NCBI RefSeq assembly: GCF_021502575.1
Contig: NZ_JAKFGN010000002.1
Coordinates: 496,001 to 560,000, forward strand
Direction: 5' to 3'
Length of the DNA stretch: 64,000 nucleotides
Origin: Bradyrhizobium sp. G127
GTDB taxonomy: Bacteria > Pseudomonadota > Alphaproteobacteria > Rhizobiales > Xanthobacteraceae
This document shows, piece by piece, positions 1 to 9,684 of the stretch. The stretch's first letter is position 1. Every line of letters starts with the position of its first letter. A model generated the notes under the pieces. It ran no database searches and had not been told where the DNA came from. It saw only the letters and a list, made by a program, of their open reading frames with translations. A program made the position numbers and the translations under genes.

Positions 1-620
1 TTCGGCTTGTCGATCAGGTGCAGCGCGGCGTCGCAGAGTTCGGCTGCGTTGTGCGGGGGAATCGAGGTGGCCATGCCGACCGCGATACCTTGCGCGCCGT
101 TGGCCAGCAGGTTCGGAAACGCGCCCGGCAGCACGATCGGTTCGCGCGACTGGCCATCGTAGTTGGCGCGGAATTCAACCGCGTCCTCATCGATGCCTTC
201 CAGCAGCAGCCGCGCGACTTCCGTCATGCGCGCTTCGGTGTAGCGATAGGCGGCGGGATTATCGCCGTCGATGTTGCCGAAGTTGCCCTGCCCGTCCACC
301 AGCGGATAGCGCGAAGAGAAATCCTGCGCGAGACGCACCAGCGCGTCGTAGATCGACTGGTCGCCGTGCGGATGGAACGAACCCATCACGTCGCCGACGA
401 TCTTGGCGGATTTCTTGAACGGCGTGCCGGGGTCGAGCCGCAGCAGCCGCATGCCGTAGAGGATGCGGCGGTGAACCGGCTTCAGTCCGTCACGCGCATC
501 CGGCAGCGCACGGTGCATGATGGTCGAAAGCGCATAGGCGAGATAGCGCTCTTCCAGCGCTTCGCGGAGTGCGACCTCCTGAATGTCCATCGGCTCTGGT
601 GGAATCAGTCTTTTGCCCAT
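1..620 (-). CDS. parC: DNA topoisomerase IV subunit A, N-terminal part (runs off the window)
   Basis: The first 206 residues of a type IIA topoisomerase A subunit are present, starting at ATG 620 and leaving the window at base 1. ParC with ParE decatenates daughter chromosomes and relaxes supercoils. Visible motifs are the [15 protein letters not shown] block (residues 41-55), HPHGD (83-87) and AAYRYTEAR, in which Tyr127 matches the DNA-cleaving tyrosine of GyrA/ParC. The [20 protein letters not shown] opening resembles alphaproteobacterial ParC rather than GyrA, so I prefer ParC. A Gln follows HPHGD where E. coli ParC has Ser80, the quinolone-resistance position; I believe this is normal for the lineage. 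It lies 79 bp downstream of recO on the same strand. Confidence 0.93.
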   Translation of the reverse strand, partial: MGKRLIPPEPMDIQEVALREALEERYLAYALSTIMHRALPDARDGLKPVHRRILYGMRLLRLDPGTPFKKSAKIVGDVMGSFHPHGDQSIYDALVRLAQDFSSRYPLVDGQGNFGNIDGDNPAAYRYTEARMTEVARLLLEGIDEDAVEFRANYDGQSREPIVLPGAFPNLLANGAQGIAVGMATSIPPHNAAELCDAALHLIDKP

Positions 621-699
621 GGAAACGGGTTAACTCCTGTCTGGCGGATGAACAACATCTGATTCGAGGGTTTTTGAGGCGCAGAACGCCGCTTTTCGC

Positions 700-1449
700 C
701 TATTCGGCAGCCACGCTGGCGCGCGGCCGGAGCACCGCATTGATGAAGCCCTCGCGGGCATCCGAATGACCCTGCCCGCGCGGCTCGAGCACATTCCGCA
801 GCAGGAACAGGCCCGTCAACCGGAAGCCGTCTTCGACATCCTGGCCGGTCCAGCCGTTGGTGCCGTCATCACTCTCGCGCAGGAACGGTGGCAATCGCAA
901 CAGCCGGTCTCGCCACGGCTCGCCCGCCTGACGCGACACCGCGCCGCCGGATTTCGGCGACACGTAAATCAGATCGTTCACCGTCCCGCTCGCGGCGCAG
1001 GACGACAGATCGAGGCCGAAGCCGAGTTCGGTCAGCATCGCGAGTTCGAACTTCACGAGTTGCACGCCGGCCACGGTGGTATCGTCGAAATCGTTGAGGA
1101 TGGATTCCAGCATCTCGTAGATGTCTTCATGGGGATCACGCTCGGGCAATAGTCGGACCAGCGAGGCCAGATGCGTCACGCCGTAGACCGCATGCGGAGA
1201 CGCAAACATAGTCGCCGCGCGCAGCCGCGTCCCCTCGATGGCGTAGTATCCGAGATGTTCGTCGAGGCGCGCCCGCCAGACCGCGTTCACAGTGTTGCCG
1301 GGCTGGAGCAGCGGGCGCATGCGCGTGCCCGCGCCGCCGCGCACCAGCCCCAGATGGCGGCCGTGGCTACGCGTCAACAGTTCGACGATGGCGCTGGATT
1401 CGCCATGCCGCCGCACGCCAAGAACGATGCCTTCGTCGGTCCATTCCAT
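700..1449 (-). CDS. recO: DNA repair protein RecO
   Basis: This 249-residue protein matches RecO in length and pattern. The N-terminal OB-fold region opens with [17 protein letters not shown] and continues into the family's [18 protein letters not shown] segment (about residues 20-41). RecO works with RecR to load RecA onto SSB-coated single-stranded DNA in the RecFOR pathway. The C-terminal half carries the usual SPKSGGAVS stretch, but only one obvious cysteine (SSCAASG), so the four-cysteine zinc site of some RecO proteins is not formed here. It lies downstream of era, as is common in alphaproteobacteria, separated by a small membrane-protein gene. Confidence 0.95.
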   Translation of the reverse strand: MEWTDEGIVLGVRRHGESSAIVELLTRSHGRHLGLVRGGAGTRMRPLLQPGNTVNAVWRARLDEHLGYYAIEGTRLRAATMFASPHAVYGVTHLASLVRLLPERDPHEDIYEMLESILNDFDDTTVAGVQLVKFELAMLTELGFGLDLSSCAASGTVNDLIYVSPKSGGAVSRQAGEPWRDRLLRLPPFLRESDDGTNGWTGQDVEDGFRLTGLFLLRNVLEPRGQGHSDAREGFINAVLRPRASVAAE

Positions 1450-1510
1450 GAGCGGAGCTTACAGGATTCTGCGCGTTTCTGTCGCCCGGTACATTTCCGG
1501 AAAAGCGGGG

Positions 1511-1909
1511 CTATTCCGGCTGCCGGAACCAGTTCTGCGCATCGCCGGTGAACGAGAAAAACAGGCCCAGCGCGGTTAAGGCCGTCGAGATCACATCCAC
1601 AAACGTGCTGAACTGCAATCCGGTATCTCCCACCGTCGTGAGGATGGACACCGTCGATAGCACCAGCGCTGCCAAAAGGATCATCCGCGCCCAGTTCCTG
1701 CGCCGACGCGCGGCAAGCCACACAAGTTGGACAAATCCCAGCGTCATCGCGACGGCGATGAAGTTGATCGCAAGCTTCGCCGACTCGGTTATGTCGTCGG
1801 GCATCCGATCGAGGAACGCAGCCGACAATACGTCGATCAGCAGCGACAGATACAACAGCACTTCAAAGTAGAAGATATTCTTCGGAACCTGAACGTTGGA
1901 GCCGTTCAT
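1511..1909 (-). CDS. Small four-helix membrane protein of unknown function
   Basis: This 132-residue protein has about four hydrophobic segments (roughly residues 12-32, 45-66, 72-92 and 100-118). A positively charged RRRRNW loop separates helices two and three. The start ATG (1909) overlaps the era stop codon as ATGA, so translation is probably coupled to era. I recognise no enzyme motif and assign no function. Its place between era and recO suggests it is transcribed with the lepB-rnc-era operon. Intact frame, good length and the overlap support a real gene. Confidence 0.75.
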   Translation of the reverse strand: MNGSNVQVPKNIFYFEVLLYLSLLIDVLSAAFLDRMPDDITESAKLAINFIAVAMTLGFVQLVWLAARRRRNWARMILLAALVLSTVSILTTVGDTGLQFSTFVDVISTALTALGLFFSFTGDAQNWFRQPE

Positions 1910-2835
1910 TCTTTTGGAAACTCCAGACCCATCTCGCGATAACGCTCCGGATCGTCGCCCCAGCCGTCCCGCACCTTCACGAACAGAAACAGATGCACCG
2001 GGTGGCCAACGATTTCCGCGATCTCCTTGCGCGAGTCCGCGCCGATGGCCTTGATCGTTGCGCCGCCCTTGCCGAGCACGATCTTGCGCTGACTATCGCG
2101 CTCCACAAAGATCGTCTGCTCGATCCGCACCGACTTGTCCTTGCGATCGGTCCATGAGTCGGTTTCGACCGTGGACTGATACGGCAACTCCTGATGCAGG
2201 TGACGATAAATCTTCTCGCGCGTGATCTCCGCCGCCAGATGCCGCAGCGGCGCGTCGGACATCTGGTCTTCGGGATAGTGAAACGGACCGGGCGGCACCG
2301 CCTTGGCAAGCGCACGGCGCAGGTCATCGACGCCATCGCCGGACAGCGCCGCAATCATGAAGGTCTCGGCAAACTTCAGCCGTTCGTTCGCCTGCTGCGC
2401 CAGTGCCAGCAGCTTCTCGCGCGGCACCAGATCGATCTTGTTCAGCACCAGAATTTTCGGATGATTGACGGTGGCGAGCTTGCTGAGAATGGCATCAGCC
2501 TCCTCGTCAATGCCCGCGCGCGCGTCCAGCAACACGCAGACAAGGTCGGCATCGTGCGCACCGCTCCATGCGGTCGAAACCATCGCGCGATCGAGACGGC
2601 GCTTTGGCGCGAAAATACCCGGCGTATCGACAAGGATGATCTGCGCGTTGTCCTCGACCACGATACCGCGGATCAGAGCGCGCGTGGTCTGCACCTTCTT
2701 TGAGACGATGGTAACCTTCGAGCCAACCAGCGCATTCACCAGCGTCGACTTGCCGACATTCGGCGCGCCGATCAGGGCGACGAAGCCGCAACGCGTTTCG
2801 CGGGCCGTATCATTTTGTGCTTCATCAGGCATCAT
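1906..2835 (-). CDS. era: Ribosome-assembly GTPase Era
   Basis: The 309-residue protein has the Era layout: an N-terminal GTPase and a C-terminal KH RNA-binding domain. G1 is GAPNVGKST (residues 23-31), G3 is DTPG, and G4 is NKID. The KH region includes VLGKGGATIKAIG near residue 255. Era binds the 3' end of 16S rRNA and is needed for 30S maturation. Two in-frame ATG codons (2835 and 2832) are possible starts. Its first bases overlap the end of rnc, and its stop overlaps the next gene, so the cluster is tightly coupled. Confidence 0.97.
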   Translation of the reverse strand: MMPDEAQNDTARETRCGFVALIGAPNVGKSTLVNALVGSKVTIVSKKVQTTRALIRGIVVEDNAQIILVDTPGIFAPKRRLDRAMVSTAWSGAHDADLVCVLLDARAGIDEEADAILSKLATVNHPKILVLNKIDLVPREKLLALAQQANERLKFAETFMIAALSGDGVDDLRRALAKAVPPGPFHYPEDQMSDAPLRHLAAEITREKIYRHLHQELPYQSTVETDSWTDRKDKSVRIEQTIFVERDSQRKIVLGKGGATIKAIGADSRKEIAEIVGHPVHLFLFVKVRDGWGDDPERYREMGLEFPKE

Positions 2836-3634
2836 TGCCGCCCGTCACGCCTTCCCGCTTCAGCAGCGCTGTCGCTGCGAGTTTCTCTGCGGCGCGCTTG
2901 CTGCCGCCAACTCCTTCGGCTGCCGCCAGTCCAGGCAATTCCACCGCCACGCGAAACTGCGGATCGTGATGCGGCCCGGTGCGCTCTACCTCGCGATAAA
3001 CCGGCGTCGGCAGGCCCTTGCCCTGCGCCCATTCCTGCAACACGGTTTTCGGATCGCGCAGCGGCCGTACCGGCTTGCGCATGCGCTCCGTCCAGTTGCG
3101 TTCGACGAATTCCGCCGCTGCCGCGTAACCGCCATCGAGGAACACCGCGCCGATCACCGCTTCGCAGATGTCGCCGAGAACGGAGTTGCGCAGCCGCGCG
3201 CTCGCGCCCGCGCCGACCGAACCAAGTTTGATCGCTTCATCCAGCCCGAGCGACTTGGCGACATCGGCGCAGGCTTCCCGGCGCACGAGATCGGCGAGAC
3301 GCTTCGACAGTTCGCCCTCGTCGGCCTTCGGAAACGCGCGATATAGCATGTCCGAAACAATCAGCCCGAGGACGTGGTCGCCGAGAAATTCAAGACGCTG
3401 ATAGCTGTCTGCGCGGCTGCGCGCGGATTTCAGCGCGGAAACATGCGTGAACGCCGTCGCCAGCAGCGAGGGATCGGCGAAGGTATGACCGATCCGCTGT
3501 TCGATGATCTTGGCGGCGGCCTTCGCGCTCGGCCGGCGCGCCTTCTTCGTCGCAGGCTTGACGTCCGCGGCGCCCGTGCTCACGGCGACGTCCGTATCCG
3601 GAGGAGTTTTGACGGCTGCGGTATCGCCGCTCAT
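2825..3634 (-). CDS. rnc: Ribonuclease III
   Basis: This 269-residue protein is RNase III, which cuts double-stranded RNA during rRNA processing and mRNA turnover. The signature RLEFLGDHVLGL carries the first acidic residues and GDICEAVIGAVFLDGG supplies the second pair. A C-terminal double-stranded RNA-binding domain follows, ending near GGSKRAAEKLAATALL. The first 40 or so residues are an Ala/Lys-rich, low-complexity extension compared with E. coli Rnc (226 residues), which is common in this order. The start codon overlaps the lepB stop by 3-4 bp and the 3' end overlaps era, giving a lepB-rnc-era unit. Confidence 0.96.
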   Translation of the reverse strand: MSGDTAAVKTPPDTDVAVSTGAADVKPATKKARRPSAKAAAKIIEQRIGHTFADPSLLATAFTHVSALKSARSRADSYQRLEFLGDHVLGLIVSDMLYRAFPKADEGELSKRLADLVRREACADVAKSLGLDEAIKLGSVGAGASARLRNSVLGDICEAVIGAVFLDGGYAAAAEFVERNWTERMRKPVRPLRDPKTVLQEWAQGKGLPTPVYREVERTGPHHDPQFRVAVELPGLAAAEGVGGSKRAAEKLAATALLKREGVTGGNDA

Positions 3635-4401
3635 CGCACGATGGAAAAGATACGATTCCAGCGCACCGAGACCGGCCAGCGCCAGAACTGCCAGGCCTGT
3701 TCGCCCTCGGCAATGGAGAAGAAGATCATTTGCGCCCGACCGATCAGATTTTCGGAGGGCACATAACCCACGGCGGACAGCACGCGGCTGTCGGTGGAGT
3801 TGTCGCGGTTATCGCCCATCATGAAGAAATGTCCGGGCGGCACGGTGTAGACGTTAGTGTTGTCGTAGAAACCGTTATCGACGCAATCGAGCGTCTTGTA
3901 GACGACACCGTTGGGCAGCGTTTCCTTCCATTGCTTGACGCGCGCGGTGGCATCCGTGCCGCAAGGATCCTCGCCGACGAAATCGGCCAGCCGCTCACGC
4001 TGCACCGGCTTGTCGTTGATGTAGAGCAACCCTTCCTTCATCTGGATACGGTCGCCCGGCAATCCGATGACGCGCTTGATGTAATCGGTGGTGTCGTCCT
4101 TCGGCAGACGGAACACGACGATGTCGCCGCGATCGGGATCCGAACCGAATATCCGCCCGGTGAAAAGACGTGGCGACAGCGGGATCGAATAGTGGCTGTA
4201 ACCGTAAGAATATTTCGAGACGAACAGGTAATCGCCGACCAGCAGCGTCGCCTTCATCGATCCGGACGGAATGTTGAAAGGCTGAAACAGGAAGGTGCGG
4301 ATCACCAGCGCGATAATGAGTGCGTGAATAACGACGCGGACGGTCTCGCCGACGCCGCCTTCAGATTTGGCCGGGGTTGTCACGCTCATCTGCTCTTTCA
4401 A
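3631..4401 (-). CDS. lepB: Signal peptidase I
   Basis: This 256-residue inner-membrane protease removes signal peptides from exported proteins. One N-terminal transmembrane helix (about residues 20-38) is followed by box B, NIPSGSMKATL, with nucleophile Ser48. Box D, DYIKRVIGLPGDR, contains general base Lys109. The GDNRDNSTDSR box E lies near the C-terminus. Start ATG 4401 is used here; Met5 at 4389 is an alternative and changes nothing essential. It is downstream of acpS on the same strand after a 191-bp gap, which may hold its own promoter, and is coupled to rnc. Confidence 0.96.
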   Translation of the reverse strand: MKEQMSVTTPAKSEGGVGETVRVVIHALIIALVIRTFLFQPFNIPSGSMKATLLVGDYLFVSKYSYGYSHYSIPLSPRLFTGRIFGSDPDRGDIVVFRLPKDDTTDYIKRVIGLPGDRIQMKEGLLYINDKPVQRERLADFVGEDPCGTDATARVKQWKETLPNGVVYKTLDCVDNGFYDNTNVYTVPPGHFFMMGDNRDNSTDSRVLSAVGYVPSENLIGRAQMIFFSIAEGEQAWQFWRWPVSVRWNRIFSIVR

Positions 4402-4592
4402 AATCCTGGTTATGCGCCTCCGGACCGGATCACTTCGCCCGAGGAGGCGAACACGCCGCCCAAATCACCCGCGCGGGTTTTAGACGGTTGTCGCAAGTGG
4501 CGCAATCAAGAGCGTCATGAAAACTTGCTAATCGTCTGACAAATCAGCGAATTTTAGATTCTTGAGCGATTTGATCCGGGGGCCAGCGCCGA

Positions 4593-5012
4593 TCACTCTC
4601 TGACGGCAGGAAATGCCGAAATCATGACAAAAGCCTGTGCCAGCGGCCAATCGTCGGTGATCGTAAGGTCGATCCGCGCCTCATGGCCCGGCGGAATCAG
4701 GGATTCCAGCCGCACCAGCGCCCCGCCGGTCAATCTCATGGTGGGACGGCCCCCCGGCAGGTTGATGACACCCATGTCGCGCCACCACACCCCGCGCCGG
4801 ATGCCGGTACCCAGCGCCTTGGAGCAGGCTTCCTTGGCAGCGAATCGCTTGGCATAGGTCGCCCAGATCAGCTTCGGCATCGCGGAGCGGCGCTCGGCCT
4901 TGGCCCGCTCGACGTCGGTAAAGATGCGATCGATGAAGCGGTCGCCGTGACGGCCGATCACCTTCTCGATGCGGGTGATATCGATGATGTCCGATCCGAT
5001 GCCGATAATCAT
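4593..5012 (-). CDS. acpS: Holo-[acyl-carrier-protein] synthase
   Basis: A 139-residue AcpS transfers the 4'-phosphopantetheine arm of CoA to acyl carrier protein. The N-terminal [12 protein letters not shown] carries the conserved metal-binding Asp8, and [15 protein letters not shown] carries Glu61 and the following Lys. The start is ATG 5012 because the MIIGIGSD family start falls there and overlaps the pdxJ stop as ATGA; a longer open frame upstream lies inside pdxJ. pdxJ-acpS-lepB is a familiar proteobacterial order. Confidence 0.95.
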   Translation of the reverse strand: MIIGIGSDIIDITRIEKVIGRHGDRFIDRIFTDVERAKAERRSAMPKLIWATYAKRFAAKEACSKALGTGIRRGVWWRDMGVINLPGGRPTMRLTGGALVRLESLIPPGHEARIDLTITDDWPLAQAFVMISAFPAVRE

Positions 5013-5776
5013 AGGTAGGTCCGGAGCGTCTTGCGGCCGCGGTCCATCGCCGCGCGCATATCGAGCACGGTTTGCGTGAGGCCTACGAACATCGCCTCGC
5101 CCATCATGAAATATCCGATGTTGAGTTCGACGATCTGCGGCAACGCTGCGATCTTCTCGGCAGTGACATAGTCGAGTCCATGCCCCGCATGCACCTCGAG
5201 CCCGGCGGATTGCGCCAGCGCCGCGCCGGATACGATCCGCTGCCACTCCGACTCTGCCTTCGCCTTGTCGTCGGCGACCACGGCATCACACCAGGCACCG
5301 GTGTGAATCTCGATCACGGGCGCACGCAGCTTCGCCGCCATTTCGATCTGCGCCGGATCGGCTGCGATAAAGAGCGAGACCCGCACGCCAGCATCGTTCA
5401 GCCGCGTGATGAATGGCGCAAGTGCTTTTTGCTGCCCGACCACATCGAGGCCCCCTTCGGTGGTCAGTTCCTCTCGCCGCTCAGGGACGAGACACACCGC
5501 ATGCGGCCCGGTTGCGAGCGCGATCCGCAGCATGTCTTCCGTCGCGGCCATTTCGAAATTCAGCGGCTTGGAGATTTCAGCCTTGAGCCGCGTCATGTCG
5601 TCGTCGCGAATATGGCGGCGATCCTCGCGCAGATGCGCTGTGATGCCATCGGCGCCGGCTTCGATCGCCAGCAGTGCGGCCCGCACCGGATCGGGCGCAC
5701 GCCCGTTGCGGGCGTTGCGCAGGGTCGCGACGTGATCGACATTGACCCCGAGACGCAGCGGCGGAAGGACTGACAT
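5009..5776 (-). CDS. pdxJ: Pyridoxine 5'-phosphate synthase
   Basis: This 255-residue TIM-barrel enzyme condenses 1-deoxy-xylulose 5-phosphate with 3-amino-2-oxopropyl phosphate, the last ring-forming step of the DXP-dependent vitamin B6 route. Family hallmarks are [15 protein letters not shown] (residues 9-23), [15 protein letters not shown] and [11 protein letters not shown]. Length is typical. It lies 29 bp downstream of rsh and its stop overlaps acpS, so it probably sits in a single transcript with both. Confidence 0.96.
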   Translation of the reverse strand: MSVLPPLRLGVNVDHVATLRNARNGRAPDPVRAALLAIEAGADGITAHLREDRRHIRDDDMTRLKAEISKPLNFEMAATEDMLRIALATGPHAVCLVPERREELTTEGGLDVVGQQKALAPFITRLNDAGVRVSLFIAADPAQIEMAAKLRAPVIEIHTGAWCDAVVADDKAKAESEWQRIVSGAALAQSAGLEVHAGHGLDYVTAEKIAALPQIVELNIGYFMMGEAMFVGLTQTVLDMRAAMDRGRKTLRTYL

Positions 5777-5805
5777 GGAAACGGAAACCCGGATAGCGAT
5801 GGCAA

Positions 5806-8085
5806 TTAGCCGTTAATGCGATCGACACTGGCGACGACCGCCTTGGCGCGAAGCTGCGCGATAATACCGTTCAAATGCTTGAGGTCATAGACCTCAAGAT
5901 CGATGGTCAGTTCTGTGAAATCCGGCGACCGGCGGCTCATATTGATGTTGTCGATATTGCCGTCATGTTCCGCGATGACACCCGCGACCTGCGCAAGACT
6001 TCCCGGCTCGTTGACGTTCTGCACCAGCAACCGCGCCGGAAACCGGCGGGGCGCCGCCTCATCCGTATCCCAGCGCACGTCGAGCCAGCGCTCCGGCTCC
6101 TCCTCAAAATCCTTCAGCGCCGGTGACTGGATCGGATAGATCGTGATCCCCTCACCCGGTGTCACAATGCCGACGATGCGGTCGCCAGGCACGGCACCGC
6201 CGTTCGGCGCGAACTTCACCGGCAGGTCGCTGTTGATGCCGCGAATCGGGATCGCGTTCGAAGTCTTGGCGTCGCCCGCAGGCTTCGACTTCGCGCCGGC
6301 AGCCTTCTTGCCGCTGAGCCGCGCCTCTTCCTTGTAATCGGGATACATCGCACGGGCGACATCGGACGCTTTCATCTCACCGCGTCCGACGGCCGCCATC
6401 ACATCGTCGATGGAAGCGCGGGCGAGACGCGGCAACGCGCCCTTCAGCTTGTCGTCGGCGTAAACGATCTTGGCACGCATGAACAAGCGCTCGACAATGC
6501 GCCGGCCGAGGCCGGCATACTGATCGCGCACGGCGGTGCGCGTGGCGCGGCGGATGGCCGCCTTGGCTTTGCCTGTAACTGCAAGGGATTCCCATGCTGT
6601 CGGAGGCGCCGATTGCGCCTGCGACGTCAGCACCTCCACCTCGTCGCCATTCTGCAATTCGGACGACAGCGGCGCGAACTTGCCGTTGATCTTGCAGCCC
6701 ACCGCGCTGTTGCCGACGTCGGTATGCACGGCATAGGCGAAGTCGATAACATTGGCACGGCGCGGCAGCGCGATCAGTTTCCCCTTCGGGGTGAAGCAGA
6801 ACACCTGATCGTGGAAAAGCTCCATCTTGGTGTGTTCGAGAAATTCTTCCGGATTAGCGCTTTCCGAAAGCACCTCGACCGTGTGCCGCAACCATGCGAA
6901 CGCGTTGGACTCGCGCTCAAGCCGTTCGGTGGGCGAACCGACGCCGTCCTTGTAGAAGGCATGCGCGGCGATGCCGTATTCGTTGACGCGATCCATTTCC
7001 TCGGTGCGAATCTGCAGTTCGACGCGCTGCTTGCCGGGGCCGATCACCGTGGTGTGGATCGAGCGATAGTCGTTCTGCTTCGGCGTCGAGATATAATCCT
7101 TGAACCGCCCTGGCACGACGGGCCACGTCGTGTGCACGATGCCGACCGTGCGATAGACTTCCGCGATGCTGTTGACGATGATGCGGAAGCCAAAGATGTC
7201 GGACAGCTGCTCGAAACCGACCGATTTGCGCTCCATCTTCATCCAGATCGAGAAAGGCTGCTTGCGGCGGCCCTTCACCTGCGCGTTGACACCGTTCTTG
7301 GTAAGTTTGGCAGACAGTTGGGCTTCGATCTCGCCGATCAGATTGCGGTCGCGCTCTTCCAGAGCATCGAGGCGCTGCACGACCACGGCGTGAGCATCCG
7401 GATCGATCACCTTGAACGCGAGATCTTCCAATTCCTCGCGCATTTCCTGCATACCCATGCGGCCTGCGAGCGGCGCATAGATGTCCAGCGTCTCTTCCGC
7501 GATCCGGTGACGCGACGCGGGCGGTACGAATTCCAGCGTTCGCATATTGTGCAGCCGGTCGGCGAGCTTGATGAGCAGCACGCGCACGTCATCCGCAATC
7601 GCAAGCAACAGCTTACGAAGATTTTCGGCCTGCTTGGCTTCGCGCGACACCAGTTCGAGCCGCTTGAGCTTGGTCAGCCCTTCCACCAGCGCGCCGATTT
7701 CGTGACCGAACATCTGGTCGATTTCGGTGCGGGTCGATTCGGTATCTTCGATAGTGTCGTGAAGCAGCGCCGCAACGATGGTTGCATCGTCCAGCTTCAG
7801 ATTGGTGAGGATCGCCGCCACTTCCAGCGGATGCGAAAAGTACGGATCGCCCGACGCGCGTGTCTGCTCGCCATGAGCCATCATGGCGTAGACGTAAGCC
7901 CGATTGAGCAGATCTTCGTCGGTGTTCGGATTATAGGCCCGGACCCGGTCCACAAGGTCGTATTGCCGCATCATCTTGGCGCGCGGCGGCTTCTTGACCG
8001 GCGCGGCCAAAGGCGCAGCCGGAGCCTCGGCGACCGCTTCGGTCGCCGCCTGCATTTGGGGCTGATTTCGGCGCCAGATGGCCAT
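5806..8085 (-). CDS. rsh: Bifunctional (p)ppGpp synthetase/hydrolase (RelA/SpoT homologue)
   Basis: This 759-residue protein makes and degrades the stringent-response alarmone. Order of domains: an Ala/Pro-rich N-terminal leader, the HD hydrolase domain with HDTIEDT (His109-Asp110), a synthetase domain with the [10 protein letters not shown] and [16 protein letters not shown] stretches, a TGS domain around residues 430-490, and a C-terminal ACT domain. The intact HD motif implies a hydrolase-competent, Rel/Spo-type enzyme, as expected of the single long Rsh of Rhizobiales. Met38/Met39 are possible later starts. It follows rpoZ, as spoT does in E. coli, but a strong stem-loop separates the two. 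Confidence 0.95.
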   Translation of the reverse strand: MAIWRRNQPQMQAATEAVAEAPAAPLAAPVKKPPRAKMMRQYDLVDRVRAYNPNTDEDLLNRAYVYAMMAHGEQTRASGDPYFSHPLEVAAILTNLKLDDATIVAALLHDTIEDTESTRTEIDQMFGHEIGALVEGLTKLKRLELVSREAKQAENLRKLLLAIADDVRVLLIKLADRLHNMRTLEFVPPASRHRIAEETLDIYAPLAGRMGMQEMREELEDLAFKVIDPDAHAVVVQRLDALEERDRNLIGEIEAQLSAKLTKNGVNAQVKGRRKQPFSIWMKMERKSVGFEQLSDIFGFRIIVNSIAEVYRTVGIVHTTWPVVPGRFKDYISTPKQNDYRSIHTTVIGPGKQRVELQIRTEEMDRVNEYGIAAHAFYKDGVGSPTERLERESNAFAWLRHTVEVLSESANPEEFLEHTKMELFHDQVFCFTPKGKLIALPRRANVIDFAYAVHTDVGNSAVGCKINGKFAPLSSELQNGDEVEVLTSQAQSAPPTAWESLAVTGKAKAAIRRATRTAVRDQYAGLGRRIVERLFMRAKIVYADDKLKGALPRLARASIDDVMAAVGRGEMKASDVARAMYPDYKEEARLSGKKAAGAKSKPAGDAKTSNAIPIRGINSDLPVKFAPNGGAVPGDRIVGIVTPGEGITIYPIQSPALKDFEEEPERWLDVRWDTDEAAPRRFPARLLVQNVNEPGSLAQVAGVIAEHDGNIDNINMSRRSPDFTELTIDLEVYDLKHLNGIIAQLRAKAVVASVDRING

Positions 8086-8187
8086 CCGCTTTGCTGCCTC
8101 GAAGAGCGATTTAAAAAGGAACCGCTATCAACAATATCACCGGCTTCGCCGGTCACCACAAGGAAGCCCCTAAAAATGTCAATAAAT

Positions 8188-8220
8188 GCAAAGGCCCGGG
8201 CGATCCGCCCGGGCCTTTGC
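8188..8220 (-). terminator. Rho-independent terminator after rpoZ
   Basis: A perfect 15-bp G+C-rich stem (arms 8188-8202 and 8206-8220) closes a three-base loop. On the minus strand it is followed by an A/T-rich stretch including five consecutive T. It sits between the rpoZ stop and the rsh start, so it should end or attenuate rpoZ transcripts before rsh. Confidence 0.75.
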
Positions 8221-8273
8221 GAAAATTTGATTCAAGCCCCCAAAACTCGGGATCGCAGGCGAGCGAATGTATC

Positions 8274-8666
8274 CTATTCGTCTTCCTCGGGCTGCTCTTC
8301 GGGAGGCGCGAGACCTTCCAAGCCCTTCAGGAGCTCTTCTTCCGTCATACGCTCGACGGCCACTTCGGTGTCGTCGGCGTCCACGGAGGCCCCCGCGGAG
8401 CCGATCAGAGGCACGGTATCGGGTTCCGGCTCGTCCACTTCGACGAATTTCTGCAGCGAATGGACCAATTCTTCCCGCAAATCTTCCGGAGAAATGGTCG
8501 TATCGGCGATTTCGCGTAGCGAAACGACCGGATTTTTGTCATTATCCCGGTCAATGGTCAAAGGCGAGCCGGACGAGATCATGCGGGCGCGGTGCGCGGC
8601 CAACAGGACGAGGTCGAACCGGTTGTCGACCTTATCGATACAATCTTCAACAGTGACGCGCGCCAT
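8274..8666 (-). CDS. rpoZ: RNA polymerase omega subunit
   Basis: This 130-residue protein is the omega subunit, which binds the beta' chain and assists polymerase assembly and, in E. coli, ppGpp sensing. The start at ATG 8666 gives the canonical [20 protein letters not shown] opening and conserved [10 protein letters not shown]. The C-terminal half is acidic (ending PEEQPEEDE), the usual longer tail of alphaproteobacterial omega. An in-frame extension to 8801 has no family similarity and was not used. A GGAG lies about 10 bp upstream of the start. Confidence 0.95.
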   Translation of the reverse strand: MARVTVEDCIDKVDNRFDLVLLAAHRARMISSGSPLTIDRDNDKNPVVSLREIADTTISPEDLREELVHSLQKFVEVDEPEPDTVPLIGSAGASVDADDTEVAVERMTEEELLKGLEGLAPPEEQPEEDE

Positions 8667-9042
8667 CGGCTGCCGCTCCGGGTCTGGACCTGAAAATATG
8701 TCGCTATGCGCGCTAGGTATAGCGACCGGCGTGTTTCCGCAAGCAAGAATTTCAGGGTGGGCGTTAAAACAGCCTCTCCCGGAAGCCTGCCCCTGGCGCA
8801 TGGCTGCGAGGCAATTAGTCCAATGGACAAGAAATCGCTTTATTCATCTAACAAAGAACATCCTCTTTCATCCAGAAGGATGATGAAGTGAATGTTGGCA
8901 CCGTCACGCATGCCGGGTTGGCTTTGACGGCCCTAATCCTTAAAGAATCCCGTAGCGTGGATAGCTGAAATCCACGCACCAGTGCAGCGCCCCAAAACGC
9001 TGCGCCAAAAATATACTAATACAACGATGCGAGAAAAAACTG
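8667..9042. other. Intergenic region between divergent rpoZ and NYN gene, with an inverted repeat
   Basis: No gene is seen in these 376 bp. The main structure is a perfect 8-bp inverted repeat (GTCGCTAT at 8700-8707, ATAGCGAC at 8719-8726, 11-bp centre) about 35 bp upstream of the rpoZ start. Its right arm includes a TATACC that could act as a minus-strand -10 box. The plus-strand promoter of the NYN gene must lie nearer 9000, where the sequence is A/T-rich (AAAAATATACTAATAC), but I see no clear -35 box. Confidence 0.4.
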
Positions 9043-9684
9043 ATGCCTTCTGCCACGAACAAGATCGCGCTGTTTATTGACGGTGCCAACCTCTATGCAA
9101 CAGCGAAGACTCTTGGTTTCGATATCGACTACAAGCGCCTTCTGCTTGAATTCCAGAGTCGTGGCACTCTGGTGCGAGCCTTCTATTACACCGCCATCAT
9201 CGAGGATCAGGAGTACTCATCAATCAGGCCGTTGATCGACTGGCTGGATTACAACGGCTACACGGTGGTGACCAAGGCGACGAAAGAATTCATCGACGCC
9301 TCGGGACGCCGCAAGGTGAAAGGCAACATGGACATCGAACTTGCGGTGGATGCCATGGAGCTGGCTGAAAACATCGACCAGATGGTGCTGTTCTCGGGCG
9401 ACGGGGATTTCCGCTCGCTGGTCGAGGCTGTGCAGCGCCGCGGCGTGCGGGTGACGGTCGTCTCCACCATCTCCAGCCAGCCTCCGATGATCGCCGACGA
9501 ATTGCGCCGGCAGGCGGATGTCTTTACTGATCTGGTGCAGCTACAGTCCAAACTCGGCCGCGATCCGAGCGAGCGCCCTGCTCCCCGTGAACCGCGCGAA
9601 CCTCGTCAGCACACGCCGCAATTCCTGCAGCGAAGCACGAGCACCATTGTACCGCGAGGCGATGCCGACCAATTCGACGATTGA
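9043..9684 (+). CDS. NYN-domain (LabA/DUF88-like, PIN-fold) protein
   Basis: This 213-residue protein opens with KIALFIDGANLYATAK, the NYN-domain start carrying a conserved Asp. It continues with GNMDIELAVDAMELAENID and the LFSGDGDFRSLVEAV block, which supplies the other acidic metal-site residues of the PIN-like fold. NYN proteins are predicted, and in some cases shown, RNases. The C-terminal 50 residues are Pro/Arg-rich (repeated PREPRE) and probably disordered. The 3' end overlaps the uracil-DNA glycosylase start by 23 bp, so the two are likely co-translated. Target RNA is unknown. Confidence 0.88.
   Translation: MPSATNKIALFIDGANLYATAKTLGFDIDYKRLLLEFQSRGTLVRAFYYTAIIEDQEYSSIRPLIDWLDYNGYTVVTKATKEFIDASGRRKVKGNMDIELAVDAMELAENIDQMVLFSGDGDFRSLVEAVQRRGVRVTVVSTISSQPPMIADELRRQADVFTDLVQLQSKLGRDPSERPAPREPREPRQHTPQFLQRSTSTIVPRGDADQFDD

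Noticed and set aside
6613-8883. A 756-codon plus-strand open frame opposite rsh
   Set aside because: It is antisense to rsh, which has clear motifs and family length. High G+C content creates long mirror frames. No family pattern is visible.
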